Assembly (NCBI RefSeq): GCF_006517395.1
Contig: NZ_VDCY01000005.1
Span: 62,001 to 126,000 of the forward strand
Reading direction: 5' to 3'
From: Terrilactibacillus laevilacticus
GTDB taxonomy: Bacteria > Bacillota > Bacilli > Bacillales > Sporolactobacillaceae
DNA length: 64,000 nt
Shown here piece by piece: positions 1 to 9,676 of the stretch (position 1 is its first letter; each line of letters begins with the position of its first letter). The translations under genes were made by a program, and so were the position numbers. A model generated the notes under the pieces. It had not been told where the DNA came from, did not search any database, and saw nothing but the letters and a program-made list of their open reading frames with translations.

Positions 1-214
1 TCTTTCTCAATTCTTATTATACGTTAAGTAGCAGACCACTTTACTTCCTGAATGTTACACCTTTGTGAATTACAGAGGAAATTATATTAAGAATAGATGT
101 ACATCCTTGTTTGTTTCTGTTATGATGGGGAACGTGTGTGCCTATATATACATATGATTTATGCCACTCCTATAACTTCGGAGAGTTTCGGCATCGATAG
201 AAAGGGAGTAAAAA

Positions 215-700
215 ATGACCGGAAAGACCCATATAGTTGGTGGGCTCGCAGCAGCTTTAATATCTGTGCAACTAGAGCCCTCTTTAGATCCTTTTTTTGT
301 TTTACCTTCTGCACTAATTGGTAGTTTAGTTCCTGACATTTGTCATAGTGGGAGTCAACTTGGACGGAAGATACCTGTTTTAGCGCGATCCATTCGCATC
401 CTATTCGGACACCGTACAATAACTCATAGCTTGTTGTTTCTTTTTATCACTGGCTATCTAGGCTATCATTTTATTCCTTATTGGAATTTGACAACCGGTC
501 TGATGATTGGAATGATAAGTCACCTTATACTTGATGCAGCAACAAAACAAGGGATAATGCTACTATTTCCCTTAAAGATGAAGATTAAATTACCGATAAC
601 GACTCATACAGGCAGCCAAGCAGAAAAAATTATTCGAAATCTATTATCTTTATATGTATTTGTACAGGCACTATTTCTTATGAATCTTCTTCCGAGGTAA
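215..700 (+). CDS. YdjM-like membrane-bound metal-dependent hydrolase family protein
   Basis: A 161-residue integral membrane protein of the YdjM/DUF457 family, annotated in many bacteria as a putative metal-dependent hydrolase; its substrate is unknown. The family pattern is visible: N-terminal MTGKTHIVGG with His6, VPDICH (Asp41, His44), GHRTITHS at 65-72 and SHLILDA at 102-108. These conserved His and Asp residues lie between hydrophobic segments and could bind a metal. The start follows an AAAGGGAG ribosome binding site. It is convergent with glgA, with no evident operon partner. Family assignment is fairly sure; enzymatic activity is not shown. Confidence 0.8.
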   Translation: MTGKTHIVGGLAAALISVQLEPSLDPFFVLPSALIGSLVPDICHSGSQLGRKIPVLARSIRILFGHRTITHSLLFLFITGYLGYHFIPYWNLTTGLMIGMISHLILDAATKQGIMLLFPLKMKIKLPITTHTGSQAEKIIRNLLSLYVFVQALFLMNLLPR

Positions 701-755
701 AGGACTAAAGTTCATCACTTTTTTTGTAATATGGTAGATTCATCGAAGTTGACCA

Positions 756-792
756 AAAAGGACATAACCCACCTATTTAAGATGGGTTATGT
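756..792 (-). terminator. Terminator of the glycogen operon
   Basis: A 9-bp inverted repeat (CATAACCCA at 763-771, TGGGTTATG at 783-791) lies just after the glgA stop. On the minus strand it is followed by TCCTTTTTGG. Confidence 0.75.
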
Positions 793-795
793 TGA

Positions 796-2220
796 TTATT
801 GAAGGAGTTTCTTATATAGAGAATGATATTTTTCAGCAGACGCATCCCAGCTAAAATCCAACTTCATGGCTTGTTCCACAAGACTCTGCCATTTCTCCGT
901 TTGATGAAAAAAACCTAGTGCACGTTCAATGGTATATAACATATCATGTGCGTTAAAATTGGAAAAAGTAAAACCCGTACCTTCATCAGTAAATTCATTA
1001 TATGGGGTAACGGTATCTTTTAATCCGCCTGTTTCTCTGACAATCGGAATGGTTCCATAGCGAAATGCAATTAATTGACCAATTCCACAAGGTTCAAATT
1101 GAGATGGCATGAGGAAGAGATCAGATCCCGAATAAATTTGTCGTGCTAATGATTCGTCAAAATAGATATTGATTGAGGCTTTGTCTGGATACTGAAACCC
1201 TAGATCCTTAAATGCTTGTTCGTATCTATAATCCCCTGTTCCGAGCAGAACAAATTGAACATCATAGCTCATCATTTCATGGAAGACTCGAAGAATCAAA
1301 TCGATCCCTTTTTGATCGACCAAACGTGTAATCATAGATACTACAGGCGTATCATTTCGTACCGGTAGATGTAATTTTTTCTGTAGTTTTTGTTTGTTAA
1401 GTTGCTTACCTGCAATGTCTGAATAATGTTGAAATAAATCGTCATCAGTGTCCGGATTATAACTAATATCATCTATTCCATTAATAATACCAACTAAATG
1501 GTTTTGTCTTGTTCGAATAAAACCATCCAGTTGTTCACCATAATAGGACCATTGTATCTCTTCGGCATAGGAAGGACTAACCGTCGTTATCCAATCTGAA
1601 TAAGCAAGCCCTGCCTTCATGTAATTTACATTTCCATAAAATTCTAGACCATTAATGTGAAAATATGAATCATCTAATTCTAATAAATCATAGAGTACAA
1701 CCTTTGGATAAATCCCTTGATACCTCAAATTATGAATGGTAAAGACCGTTTTGATATCTTTATAAAATGGGTTTTGGCTATAATGAGCTTTAAGCATCAC
1801 GCTTATGGGGCCTGTTTGCCAATCATGACAATGAATGATATCGGGTTTATCTTTAAAATGTGGCACGCTTTCAAGAACAGCTCTTGAAAAGAAAGCAAAT
1901 CGCTCACCATCATCATGATAACCATAACTTCCATGGCGTTTAAAGTAATATTCATTATCTAGAAAATAATATGTGACTTCATCTTGTTCTAGTTTTAATA
2001 TTCCGCAATATTGCTGACGCCAGCCAACTGATACATTTATACTTGTTACAAATTCAAGACTTTCGATATATTTGGGATGGATGTCTTCGTATTTGGGTAA
2101 GACAACACTAATATGAAGATCTTGATTTGTTAATGAATTAGGTAAAGCACCTATTACATCGCCAAGTCCTCCTGTTTTAACAAATGGGGCGCATTCAGAT
2201 GCTGCAAATAGTACGTTCAT
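796..2220 (-). CDS. glgA: Glycogen synthase (ADP-glucose, GT5)
   Basis: Transfers glucose from ADP-glucose to the non-reducing end of a growing alpha-1,4-glucan in the cytoplasm. The 474-residue length is normal for bacterial GlgA. Visible GT5 motifs are KTGGLGDV at 15-22 (nucleotide-sugar binding), CHDWQTG at 131-137, TIHNLRYQG at 161-169, SMITRLVDQKG at 295-305 and FEPCGIGQ starting at 375. The GGAGGG site stands 8 nt before the ATG. It is the last gene of the glgB-glgC-glgD-glgA run, 20 nt after glgD. In B. subtilis the operon continues with glgP; here a terminator and a convergent gene follow instead. Confidence 0.96.
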   Translation of the reverse strand: MNVLFAASECAPFVKTGGLGDVIGALPNSLTNQDLHISVVLPKYEDIHPKYIESLEFVTSINVSVGWRQQYCGILKLEQDEVTYYFLDNEYYFKRHGSYGYHDDGERFAFFSRAVLESVPHFKDKPDIIHCHDWQTGPISVMLKAHYSQNPFYKDIKTVFTIHNLRYQGIYPKVVLYDLLELDDSYFHINGLEFYGNVNYMKAGLAYSDWITTVSPSYAEEIQWSYYGEQLDGFIRTRQNHLVGIINGIDDISYNPDTDDDLFQHYSDIAGKQLNKQKLQKKLHLPVRNDTPVVSMITRLVDQKGIDLILRVFHEMMSYDVQFVLLGTGDYRYEQAFKDLGFQYPDKASINIYFDESLARQIYSGSDLFLMPSQFEPCGIGQLIAFRYGTIPIVRETGGLKDTVTPYNEFTDEGTGFTFSNFNAHDMLYTIERALGFFHQTEKWQSLVEQAMKLDFSWDASAEKYHSLYKKLLQ

Positions 2221-2240
2221 GACTTGGACCCTCCGATAGA

Positions 2241-3356
2241 TTAAATGATCTCGCCCTTTTTTATCACCATTGGATCAAGATCACCCATGACAACTTGATT
2301 TTTTCGAACCTTGACTTGTTTATCAGTAATCACATTTTCGAGGAGCGCACCCTCTTCAATCTCACCTTTTTGCATGATAATGCAATTTTTCACAACCGCT
2401 CCTTTACGTATTTTAACACCACGAAAGATAATGCTATTTTCAACGATACCCTCGATATCACATCCGTTAGCAATTAATGACTTGTTAACCTTTGAAAAAG
2501 CAGAGTATTTGGCTGGGGGTTCATGTTTCACCTTCGTGAAAATATCCCAGTCACGAAAGAAGAAGGATTGTAAAACATGAGGGTCTAACATCGTCATATT
2601 ACTCGTGTGATACGTTCTTAAAGAATGGATAAAAGGTAAGACACCCTCAAATGCATACCCATTCACACGTCGTTTCGTTAAATTTGCTTTTATTCCATCT
2701 TTTAATAGATCATATTCCTTATTATTAACGCAAGATTCGATGATATCGATAAGTACCTCTTTATTTATCACGTAAGTTTCAAGACATACTAAATCGCCTT
2801 CATCAATTCTTGTGTATAAGCCTATATCTTGTACTTCTCCCGCTTCATCTATTTTGCATGTATGATATAGGGGTTTTGAGACAGGTTCACCTTCATACGC
2901 CTTATAAACAAGCGTAATATCCGCCTTACTTTTTTTATGTTCTTTGATCACATCTGTAAAATCAATTTTACAAACATGATGACCTGGCGATATGACGACC
3001 AAATCTGCAGCTGAACGATGAAAAAAATCGATTTGATCTTTGAATTGATCCAAGTCTCCACGAATCATTTTGTTTGGATGCATAGGTGGAAAAAAGAATA
3101 AACCACCATTTCTTCGATCTAAATCCCATTCTTTTCCTGTTCCTAAATGGTCCATCATGGATCGATAATTTTCTTTAGCAAAAATGCCTACTTTGCTAAT
3201 ATTAGCATGTATAAAATTAGAAAGCGTAAAATCAATGAGTCGATTCCGTCCTCCAAAGGGTACAGAAGCAAGGCAACGATTTAATGTCAATTCTTTTAAA
3301 TATTGTTTTTCATTGATGAGATTAACAATTCCAAGTACCCTATCCAATAAACACAT
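2241..3356 (-). CDS. glgD: Glucose-1-phosphate adenylyltransferase regulatory subunit GlgD
   Basis: Paralogue and partner of GlgC in Bacillales glycogen synthesis; known GlgD proteins act mainly as regulatory subunits of the GlgC/GlgD heterotetramer. It has 371 residues, VPFGGRNRLIDFTLSN at about 32-47, and a C-terminal beta-helix. It lacks the catalytic GGxGTRL loop that GlgC has, which is the diagnostic difference. Start: the AAAAGGGG ribosome site directly touches the ATG at 3356, so the TTG three codons downstream (3347), 9 nt from the site, is a plausible real start and gives MDRVLGIVNL. A 215-bp gap holding a decayed repeat separates it from glgC. Confidence 0.92.
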   Translation of the reverse strand: MCLLDRVLGIVNLINEKQYLKELTLNRCLASVPFGGRNRLIDFTLSNFIHANISKVGIFAKENYRSMMDHLGTGKEWDLDRRNGGLFFFPPMHPNKMIRGDLDQFKDQIDFFHRSAADLVVISPGHHVCKIDFTDVIKEHKKSKADITLVYKAYEGEPVSKPLYHTCKIDEAGEVQDIGLYTRIDEGDLVCLETYVINKEVLIDIIESCVNNKEYDLLKDGIKANLTKRRVNGYAFEGVLPFIHSLRTYHTSNMTMLDPHVLQSFFFRDWDIFTKVKHEPPAKYSAFSKVNKSLIANGCDIEGIVENSIIFRGVKIRKGAVVKNCIIMQKGEIEEGALLENVITDKQVKVRKNQVVMGDLDPMVIKKGEII

Positions 3357-3413
3357 CCCCTTTTAGGATCAGTAATAGATTTAAGATTTCTGAAATAGTT
3401 CGCGTAAATGATA

Positions 3414-3482
3414 GAAGATCAAGAACGAGGTTTCGGGGAACTATATGTAGACTTTAGATCTACAAGAGGACCGGAGAAACAA
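3414..3482 (+). repeat. Decayed family A repeat fragment
   Basis: The stretch between glgC and glgD that starts GAAGATCAAG and continues through GAGGACCGGAGAAACA aligns with the core of the short family A elements (for example 51174-51238). No terminal repeats remain. Read as a degraded MITE inside the glycogen operon. Confidence 0.5.
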
Positions 3483-3571
3483 AACCTTGATTTCATTTAT
3501 GCTAGCTTGGTACCTTAAAATATAAATAATAGCATTAGACTTTTTTATTTATGAACAACTAGCTTAAATTT

Positions 3572-4729
3572 TTATAACACTTCTCGAATATGAGAGGTCA
3601 TCTTTTCTTTATTACTTATTAAAGTAATGTTTTGAGATGGATTTGAAGTGCCAAAAGTAGAACCAGCTTCAACAATCGTATGACTTGTCACAATTGATCG
3701 TTCGATTGTGACGTTATCTCCTATCGTCACATTTGGCATGATGACAGAATCCTTAATCGTACAACCCTTCCCAATCTGAACGTTATAGGAAATAACAGAT
3801 CGAATAACTTTACCAAAAACCATTGATCCTTCATTTATTAATGACTGTCTAACTTCAGCCTCTGGAGAGATGTATTGCGGTGGATGATTAGCATTCCCGG
3901 TAAATATCTTCCAGTGTGGATCATTTAAATTCAGTGGTGGGTTTTCTTTCAGGAGATCCATATTTGCTTCCCATAGACTTTCAATTGTACCAACATCTTT
4001 CCAATAGTCACTGAATCTGTAAGCATAAATTCGACTTTTGTCTGCTAACATTTTTGGTATGATATCCTTACCAAAGTCATTGGATGAATTTGGATCTTGA
4101 TCATCTTGAATAAGGTGCCGACGTAATGATTTCCAATTAAACAAATAAACACCCATCGACGCTAAATTACTTTTTGGCAAACTTGGTTTCTCATGAAACT
4201 CAATAATTCTATCTTGTTCATTGGTATTCATAATACCAAAGCGATTCGCGTCGTGCCATGGCACTTGAATAACGGCAATCGTCGCTTCAGCCTGCTTTTC
4301 AATATGAAATTCCAACAATTTATTATAGTCCATTTGATAAATGTGATCTCCTGAAATGACCAAGACGTATTCAGGATCATTTTGGTCTATGAATTTTATA
4401 TTCTGATAAACGGCGTTTGCTGTTCCCTTATACCATTGGCCACCATTTTGTCCTCGATAAGGTGGAAGGACATGGGCTCCTCCACATTTACGGTCTAAGT
4501 CCCATGGACGACCATTTCCCACGTAAGTATTGAGAAGGTGAGGCTGGTATTGTGTTAGCACCCCAACAGTGTCAACCCCAGAATGCATACAATTACTTAA
4601 TGTAAAATCTATAATACGGTATTTACCTCCAAAAGGAACAGCTGGTTTTGCTAACGTATTTGTTAGTTCACCCAACCTTGTTCCCTGTCCCCCTGCTAGT
4701 AACATGGCAACCCATTTTTTATTTGTCAT
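3572..4729 (-). CDS. glgC: Glucose-1-phosphate adenylyltransferase catalytic subunit
   Basis: Makes ADP-glucose from glucose-1-phosphate and ATP, the committed step of glycogen synthesis. It has 385 residues: an N-terminal nucleotidyltransferase domain with the intact loop AGGQGTRLG at 12-20, [15 protein letters not shown] at 28-42, GRPWDLDR and [13 protein letters not shown], then a left-handed beta-helix over roughly the last 95 residues. The start codon overlaps the glgB 3' end by 11 nt and is preceded by AGGAGGGAGGA inside glgB, so translational coupling is likely. Confidence 0.96.
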   Translation of the reverse strand: MTNKKWVAMLLAGGQGTRLGELTNTLAKPAVPFGGKYRIIDFTLSNCMHSGVDTVGVLTQYQPHLLNTYVGNGRPWDLDRKCGGAHVLPPYRGQNGGQWYKGTANAVYQNIKFIDQNDPEYVLVISGDHIYQMDYNKLLEFHIEKQAEATIAVIQVPWHDANRFGIMNTNEQDRIIEFHEKPSLPKSNLASMGVYLFNWKSLRRHLIQDDQDPNSSNDFGKDIIPKMLADKSRIYAYRFSDYWKDVGTIESLWEANMDLLKENPPLNLNDPHWKIFTGNANHPPQYISPEAEVRQSLINEGSMVFGKVIRSVISYNVQIGKGCTIKDSVIMPNVTIGDNVTIERSIVTSHTIVEAGSTFGTSNPSQNITLISNKEKMTSHIREVL

Positions 4730-6668
4730 AAATAAAATCCTCCCTCCTGCGTCTTTTTTTTGTTTGTTTCATAAAGATGCTCACCCCCAAAGGAGGAACA
4801 GTGACTTCCATACTGTACGGTTGATTATGATAGGGTTGTTTCTCAACCTCTATCGATTCAGCATTGTATTGCCCAGAACCGCCAAATTCTTCTAAGTCAG
4901 TATTAAATACTTCAAAGTATTTTCCAAAAGAGGGAACGCCAATTCTAAAATTGTGGTAAACAGTTTCTGTAAAATTACATAAAACGATGCAATAGTCTCC
5001 TTTTCTTTTTCCTCTTCTAATAAAAATTATGATGCTTTGTTCATTATTATGCGGGTCAATCCACTCAAATCCTTCAGAAACATGATCTAATTTCCATAGA
5101 CAGGACATTTTTTGGTAAAAATGATTGATTGTTATAAAAAACTGATTAAACTTATGATGAGATTCAAAGTTTAGTAAGTTCCAATCCAATTGTTCTATAT
5201 CTTTCCATTCGTCGAATTGAGCAAATTCACTTCCCATAAAAATAAGTTTTTTACCAGGATGGGTTAAGAAATAAGTATACAGTAACCTTAAATTAGCAAA
5301 TTTTTGCCAATAGTCACCTGGCATCTTATTTAATAAAGACTTTTTACCATACACAAGTTCATCATGAGAGAATGGGAGTATATAATTCTCTGAAAAAGCG
5401 TAATACATGGAAAATGTCAACATATTGTGATGATACCGTCTATGTACGGTTTCCTTCTGCATATAACGAAGTAAATCATTAACCCAACCCATGTTCCATT
5501 TATAGTTAAAACCGAGTCCCCTTTTATCCGTTGGATAGGATACTAATGGCCAATCGGTTGCCTCTTCTGCTATCATTAAAGCATGTGGAAAGTTTTTAAA
5601 TACGACTTCGTTAAGTTTCTTTATAAAAGCAATTCCTTCAAGATTTTCTTCCCCACCATACTTATTTTTCAATGTTGACGGTAGAGTATGGTCATGATTC
5701 AAATAAATTAAATAAGAAACAGCATCGATACGGAAACCGTCAATATGATATTTATCCATCCAAAAGATCGCATTTGAAATTAAGAAACTTACCACTTCAG
5801 GCTTATGAAAATCAAAGTTGTACGTACCCCAAAGTGGTCGTTCCGAACGAATTGGATCAGCAGGTTCATAAAGTGCTGTCCCGTCGAACTGCCCTAATCC
5901 ATGAGAATCTTTGCAAAAATGTAAAGGGACCCAGTCTAAAATAACACCGATGCCTTTTTGATGGCATTGATCGATAAAATACATAAAATCCTCTGGATTT
6001 CCGTATCGGCTCGTTACTGAATAATACCCTGTTATTTGGTAACCCCAAGAACGATCGTAGGGATGTTCCATCACTGGCATAATCTCAATGTGAGTAAATC
6101 CATGACGAAGAACATAATCAATCATTTGATCTGCGTCTTCTCTATAGGAATAAAACTCACCATTGTCTTTCTTTTTCCAAGATCCGAGGTGGCATTCGTA
6201 AGTTAACATGGCTGAATGATATGAGTCATATTTTTTGCGATTATTAATCCATTTCTGATCGTGCCATTCATAATGATCCAATGAATAAACACGCGAAGCC
6301 GTGTTAGGTCGTAATTCCGAGAAAAAAGCATATGGATCCGCTTTCAAAATGGTTTGGTTTGATGGAGTCATAATTTCATACTTATATAAATCGCCTTCAA
6401 CTAGATCAGGTATAAATAATGTCCAAACACCTGAATGAATATTAGTCATGCGATGATTAATCCCATTCCATTGATTAAAATCGCCTACAACAGAGACATG
6501 TTTCGCATTCGGTGCCCAAACAGTAAATCGCACACCAAGAATATTTTGATCTTTTATCACTTGCGCTCCGAATAGCTTATAACCCTCATACAATGTTCCT
6601 TCGTGAAAAAGATAAATGTCCTCTTCACTAGGAAGGATGTCTAGCTTATTTTCCAGTAATTGACTCAA
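4719..6668 (-). CDS. glgB: 1,4-alpha-glucan branching enzyme (GH13)
   Basis: Introduces alpha-1,6 branches into glycogen. It has 649 residues. An N-terminal CBM48-type beta domain (about 35-130, with [18 protein letters not shown]) precedes the GH13 barrel. Catalytic residues are identifiable: nucleophile Asp315 in GFRIDAV, acid Glu368 in MIAEEATDW, and Asp436 in FSHDE. The start is TTG, with GGAGGTG 7 nt upstream. It is first gene of the glg operon. The C-terminal KKRRRREDF tail overlaps glgC. Confidence 0.96.
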   Translation of the reverse strand: MSQLLENKLDILPSEEDIYLFHEGTLYEGYKLFGAQVIKDQNILGVRFTVWAPNAKHVSVVGDFNQWNGINHRMTNIHSGVWTLFIPDLVEGDLYKYEIMTPSNQTILKADPYAFFSELRPNTASRVYSLDHYEWHDQKWINNRKKYDSYHSAMLTYECHLGSWKKKDNGEFYSYREDADQMIDYVLRHGFTHIEIMPVMEHPYDRSWGYQITGYYSVTSRYGNPEDFMYFIDQCHQKGIGVILDWVPLHFCKDSHGLGQFDGTALYEPADPIRSERPLWGTYNFDFHKPEVVSFLISNAIFWMDKYHIDGFRIDAVSYLIYLNHDHTLPSTLKNKYGGEENLEGIAFIKKLNEVVFKNFPHALMIAEEATDWPLVSYPTDKRGLGFNYKWNMGWVNDLLRYMQKETVHRRYHHNMLTFSMYYAFSENYILPFSHDELVYGKKSLLNKMPGDYWQKFANLRLLYTYFLTHPGKKLIFMGSEFAQFDEWKDIEQLDWNLLNFESHHKFNQFFITINHFYQKMSCLWKLDHVSEGFEWIDPHNNEQSIIIFIRRGKRKGDYCIVLCNFTETVYHNFRIGVPSFGKYFEVFNTDLEEFGGSGQYNAESIEVEKQPYHNQPYSMEVTVPPLGVSIFMKQTKKRRRREDFIYDK

Positions 6669-6971
6669 TTATCCACACCTCCAAATCCCTTATTAAATCT
6701 TATATTAATTATTCTACGAAAGTATTCAGAATCCTTTGTAATTTTATATCTAAATTTGTCGAAATTTTTATTTATTAAAAATTATTTTTTTCAAAAATAT
6801 CAGTGTTGAAATTTACTTTTAATCATATGATAAGTATCAAGAAAAACGTATGTCATTCTTAAACCCTTCTTAAAGGGGTGATAAAACAAAAAAACGCTTA
6901 GAACAGATAAACTTGTTCTAAACGTCATTTAAATTAAAATCTTAAAATCAACTTTCCCCAATATATAAATA
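6669..6971 (-). promoter_or_regulatory. glgB upstream region
   Basis: A 303-bp AT-rich gap between the GH15-like gene and glgB. It must carry the glg operon promoter, but I could not pick convincing -35/-10 boxes. Besides the terminator at 6885-6926 I see nothing else. Confidence 0.35.
6885..6926 (-). terminator. Terminator of the GH15-like gene
   Basis: Inverted repeat AACGCTTAGAACA (6893-6905) with TGTTCTAAACGT (6914-6925), followed on the minus strand by TTTTTTTGTTTT. Confidence 0.85.
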
Positions 6972-7991
6972 CTACGTTTGAACTGCACGGTAGTTGAGTG
7001 AGTATTGCATGCGCTTTATAAAGATAAACGATAGGGCAACTGACCAAGCAAGGGGATTATTTTGATTGGGAATATTTTTCCCTCCAATATATAGTTCAGG
7101 AACAGCCCAGTTCTCTGGAACAATACTTTTAGTTTTTTCGAAATACTCTTCAGCTTTATCTAACATTCCGAGTTCATCGTAGCACAGGCCAAGCCATGGA
7201 AAAGCAAAACACCATTCTGCTTCTGCACCTTCATTATAATACTGATCATTTTTGTAACGGATACAGCCATTCGTACGTTCAAGCTGTGTGGTGACATGAT
7301 CAAGAATGGTTAACGCCATTTCACGACTTACTAAACGATACGGATAAATTAATGATAGGAGAGCTAAATCGGTTTCTTTTGATTCGCTTTCCCTAGGAAG
7401 CAAGTGACTGAGGGTTTGTTCTCCTTTTTTAATAAGGTCGTCCTTCACTTTGACAATCAATTTGACAGCTTGAAGGCCAGCAACACACGCTCCAACGCTT
7501 GAGGCATGTACTTCCATATTTTCTTCCCACATGCCATTATCTTTTGCGGTCCAATATTCTAGGCATTCAAGATAATCTACTAATTTTTGGATAATCCGAA
7601 TATCATGATGATCACGAATCAATCTCTGACCATTCTTTATCCCTTCCCCTATTCCCCAAAGAAAAGCGCCTATTGCATCATTTTGAGCATGACCCCACGC
7701 AGCATTGATCTCCTTTAGATCCATTGAATAACGAGAATGAATATATTCATAAAGTTGAACAGGCTTTTTATTTCGATGTATATCAATTTTCCATTCATAT
7801 CTTAAGAAAAGATCTAATAATGCATGAAATGCCTTTTCGTATCGTTCAGATGGTTTTTGAATAAAAGGTAGAACAGTATAGACAATATCTCTTATCCAAA
7901 CATAGCTATAATCCTTTGATAAACTAGCTGTATATGCTCCATTGGGTAAACGCATTTGATCTAGCACTTTTATCGCTTGCTCTGTATTCAT
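6972..7991 (-). CDS. Glycoside hydrolase family 15-like (glucoamylase-type) protein
   Basis: A 339-residue cytoplasmic protein with the GH15 (alpha/alpha)6-barrel pattern: YVWIRD at 30-35, AQND at 102-105, MWEEN at 154-158, AEAEWCFAFPWLG at 256-268 and NNPLAWS at 311-317. Family members hydrolyse terminal glucose from alpha-glucans or small alpha-glucosides; the substrate here is unknown. The start is at 7991, where GGAGGTG stands 8 nt before the ATG; a longer reading frame to 8060 has no ribosome site. It lies upstream of the glg operon on the same strand, ending in its own terminator, so a role in glycogen breakdown is a reasonable inference given that glgP is absent here. It is shorter than typical two-domain GH15 enzymes because it lacks the N-terminal beta-sandwich. 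Confidence 0.75.
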   Translation of the reverse strand: MNTEQAIKVLDQMRLPNGAYTASLSKDYSYVWIRDIVYTVLPFIQKPSERYEKAFHALLDLFLRYEWKIDIHRNKKPVQLYEYIHSRYSMDLKEINAAWGHAQNDAIGAFLWGIGEGIKNGQRLIRDHHDIRIIQKLVDYLECLEYWTAKDNGMWEENMEVHASSVGACVAGLQAVKLIVKVKDDLIKKGEQTLSHLLPRESESKETDLALLSLIYPYRLVSREMALTILDHVTTQLERTNGCIRYKNDQYYNEGAEAEWCFAFPWLGLCYDELGMLDKAEEYFEKTKSIVPENWAVPELYIGGKNIPNQNNPLAWSVALSFIFIKRMQYSLNYRAVQT

Positions 7992-8058
7992 TATCAAAAC
8001 ACCTCCACTATTTTTTACCTTAATTTCAGTGTTGACAAACCTCCATTTTTTAAACATC

Positions 8059-8074
8059 AATAAAGCGCTTACAA
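8059..8074 (-). promoter_or_regulatory. Possible CcpA cre-like operator
   Basis: The sequence AATAAAGCGCTTACAA contains the core AAAGCGCTTACA that resembles one side of the catabolite-responsive element consensus. The other half (TG) is missing. It lies 68 nt upstream of the GH15-like start. Weak candidate. Confidence 0.3.
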
Positions 8075-8195
8075 ATATGTTATATTCCTAGTTTATGTTG
8101 AAATCTTTAAAAATGATTATACTTATACCATAATAGAAGCAAAAACACGCCCTTTTTTAACGAACAATGACTTTTTTTACTTCGATGTTTCTATT

Positions 8196-8446
8196 GTACG
8201 TGTTCAAAAAGGTGACAAATTAGAAGGATTACTGGCGAAATACGCTGGCATCCTACAAGAAACGCCAGTACTAGCCCATCCTGGGCGTCGGAAGGCCAAG
8301 AAGCTTAAAAACGGCATTCCACATGATGTGGTAGCCTCAGGCGCCAGCCACACGTTGAGTGATTTTAGCTAGAGATCCTCTTGTATCCACTACATGAAGA
8401 TCAGAAAAGCAAGTGGGCGTCGAGATTCGCACTATCATTTGGTGAC
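8196..8446 (+). repeat. Family A repeat, long class, right end decayed
   Basis: Left end GTACGTGTTCAAAAAGGTG at 8196, the long-class core (GCCAGTACTAGCCCATCCTG and GGCGCCAGCCACA), and ATCATTTGGTGAC at the right. The final TTTTTGAACAACCTC is absent. It lies upstream of the alpha/beta hydrolase and artificially extends its reading frame. Confidence 0.85.
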
Positions 8447-8549
8447 GATAGAGGACTTTTCATCGCTTTGGCTCCACTTGAAAGATGTTACATATTGCGA
8501 TATGATGACTACCAATAACATCCGACGTATAAAAGGAGAACTCAAGCAT

Positions 8550-9437
8550 ATGAAAAAACTAGGATTAATCCTCCTTGTCATCATTCTGTCGACAACTTTT
8601 ACTACACTCATTATTTTATCTCATTCTAATGATGAAAATGTATCGAAACATAAGAGAAGCAAAACTCATGAAGTAATTAGTGCCAGCGTTGACCATTCCA
8701 AAATTCAATTAAAAAAGAAACATTCCTATCCAGTCGTCTTTGTACATGGGTGGACCGGAACGGAAGGCTCCTTTCGATCAATGCTAAATCGGATGACATC
8801 GGTTTATGAAGGTCCAGAAAGAGCACTCCTTATCTATGTGAAACCGAATGGCAAACTAATCGTACATGGAAAAATAACCAATCAACGTATTCCACTTATC
8901 CAAGTTGTTTTTCAGAATAATAAAGGCTCTCTAGATGAACAAACAAAATGGTTTGAAACAACCATGCAATGGTTAAAACAAAAGCAGCATATTCAAACGG
9001 TAGACCTTGTTACTCATTCTTTTGGAGGTAAAACAGCGACTTACTTTCTAGAAACAACCTCAAAATCAAGAAAAGACTATCCGGCTGTGAATAAATTTGT
9101 CCCTATTGCGGCTCCATTTAGCTGGAGAGATGGACCACAAGACGATAGCAAATTAACTGTCGACCAAATGAAAAGAACGAGTGTAGTATACCCCAAACGA
9201 GATCAACTTCCACATAATTTAGATGTTTTAGCGATAGGTGGAATCATAAATAAAGCCGAAGCCGGCGACGGAACGGTCAAGCTAAAAAGTGCTTTTTTAG
9301 GCCGTTATATTTTTACTCATCAAAAATATCAAGAAAAAACTGTAACTGGACGTATGGCGCAACATAGTATGCTCCATGAAAATCCAAAAGTAGATGCTCT
9401 TATTGCTGATTTCTTATGGGGTGTTAATAATAAATGA
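8550..9437 (+). CDS. Secreted or membrane-anchored alpha/beta hydrolase (DUF915 type)
   Basis: A 295-residue exported hydrolase of the alpha/beta fold, resembling the DUF915 group common in Firmicutes; the physiological substrate is unknown. Residues 1-25 form a signal peptide or anchor (MKKLGLILLVIILSTTF). FVHGWTG at 64-70 is the oxyanion region, THSFGG at 155-160 holds the nucleophile Ser157, and Asp240 (GDGTV) and His276 (LHENP) are candidate acid and base. Start: AAAAGGAG precedes the ATG at 8550. The open frame continues upstream to 8394, but that stretch is mostly repeat family A. Confidence 0.8.
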   Translation: MKKLGLILLVIILSTTFTTLIILSHSNDENVSKHKRSKTHEVISASVDHSKIQLKKKHSYPVVFVHGWTGTEGSFRSMLNRMTSVYEGPERALLIYVKPNGKLIVHGKITNQRIPLIQVVFQNNKGSLDEQTKWFETTMQWLKQKQHIQTVDLVTHSFGGKTATYFLETTSKSRKDYPAVNKFVPIAAPFSWRDGPQDDSKLTVDQMKRTSVVYPKRDQLPHNLDVLAIGGIINKAEAGDGTVKLKSAFLGRYIFTHQKYQEKTVTGRMAQHSMLHENPKVDALIADFLWGVNNK

Positions 9438-9438
9438 T

Positions 9439-9480
9439 AAATAAAAGGTGGAGACTAAACGACTCTACCTTTTATTTATT
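9439..9480 (+). terminator. Terminator of the alpha/beta hydrolase gene
   Basis: AATAAAAGGTGGAG pairs with CTCTACCTTTTATT just after the stop codon, followed by TATT. The arms are AT-rich enough to work in both directions. Confidence 0.8.
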
Positions 9481-9630
9481 AGATACCATACGAGACCTAG
9501 ATAATACGATATGCTCCATCTGGAGGACACTATTAAAGTTTCAGACTAACGATGTTCAAAAAAACCTCTAAACAAATAAAGTAAAACTTCAATCTGTCAG
9601 ATCTTACGGCCGTTAAGCCAATAAATAGTA

Positions 9631-9664
9631 ACCCTACATCATCCTTATACTGATGTAGGGCTTT
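9631..9664. terminator. Second hairpin between convergent genes
   Basis: A perfect 10-bp stem, CCCTACATCA (9632-9641) with TGATGTAGGG (9651-9660). Followed by CTTTTATT on plus and TTACTATTTATT on minus; the oxidoreductase stop lies 13 nt away, so it probably terminates that gene. Confidence 0.7.
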
Positions 9665-9676
9665 TATTAAACTCGA

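Noticed and set aside
1-214. Promoter TATGAT before the YdjM-like gene
   Set aside because: No acceptable -35 at proper spacing; too weak to list.
97-324. Open frame overlapping the YdjM-like gene
   Set aside because: It is out of frame with the family match at 215-700 and has no ribosome site.
8394-8549. Upstream extension of the alpha/beta hydrolase reading frame
   Set aside because: The first part lies in a family A repeat; a good ribosome site and signal peptide start at 8550.
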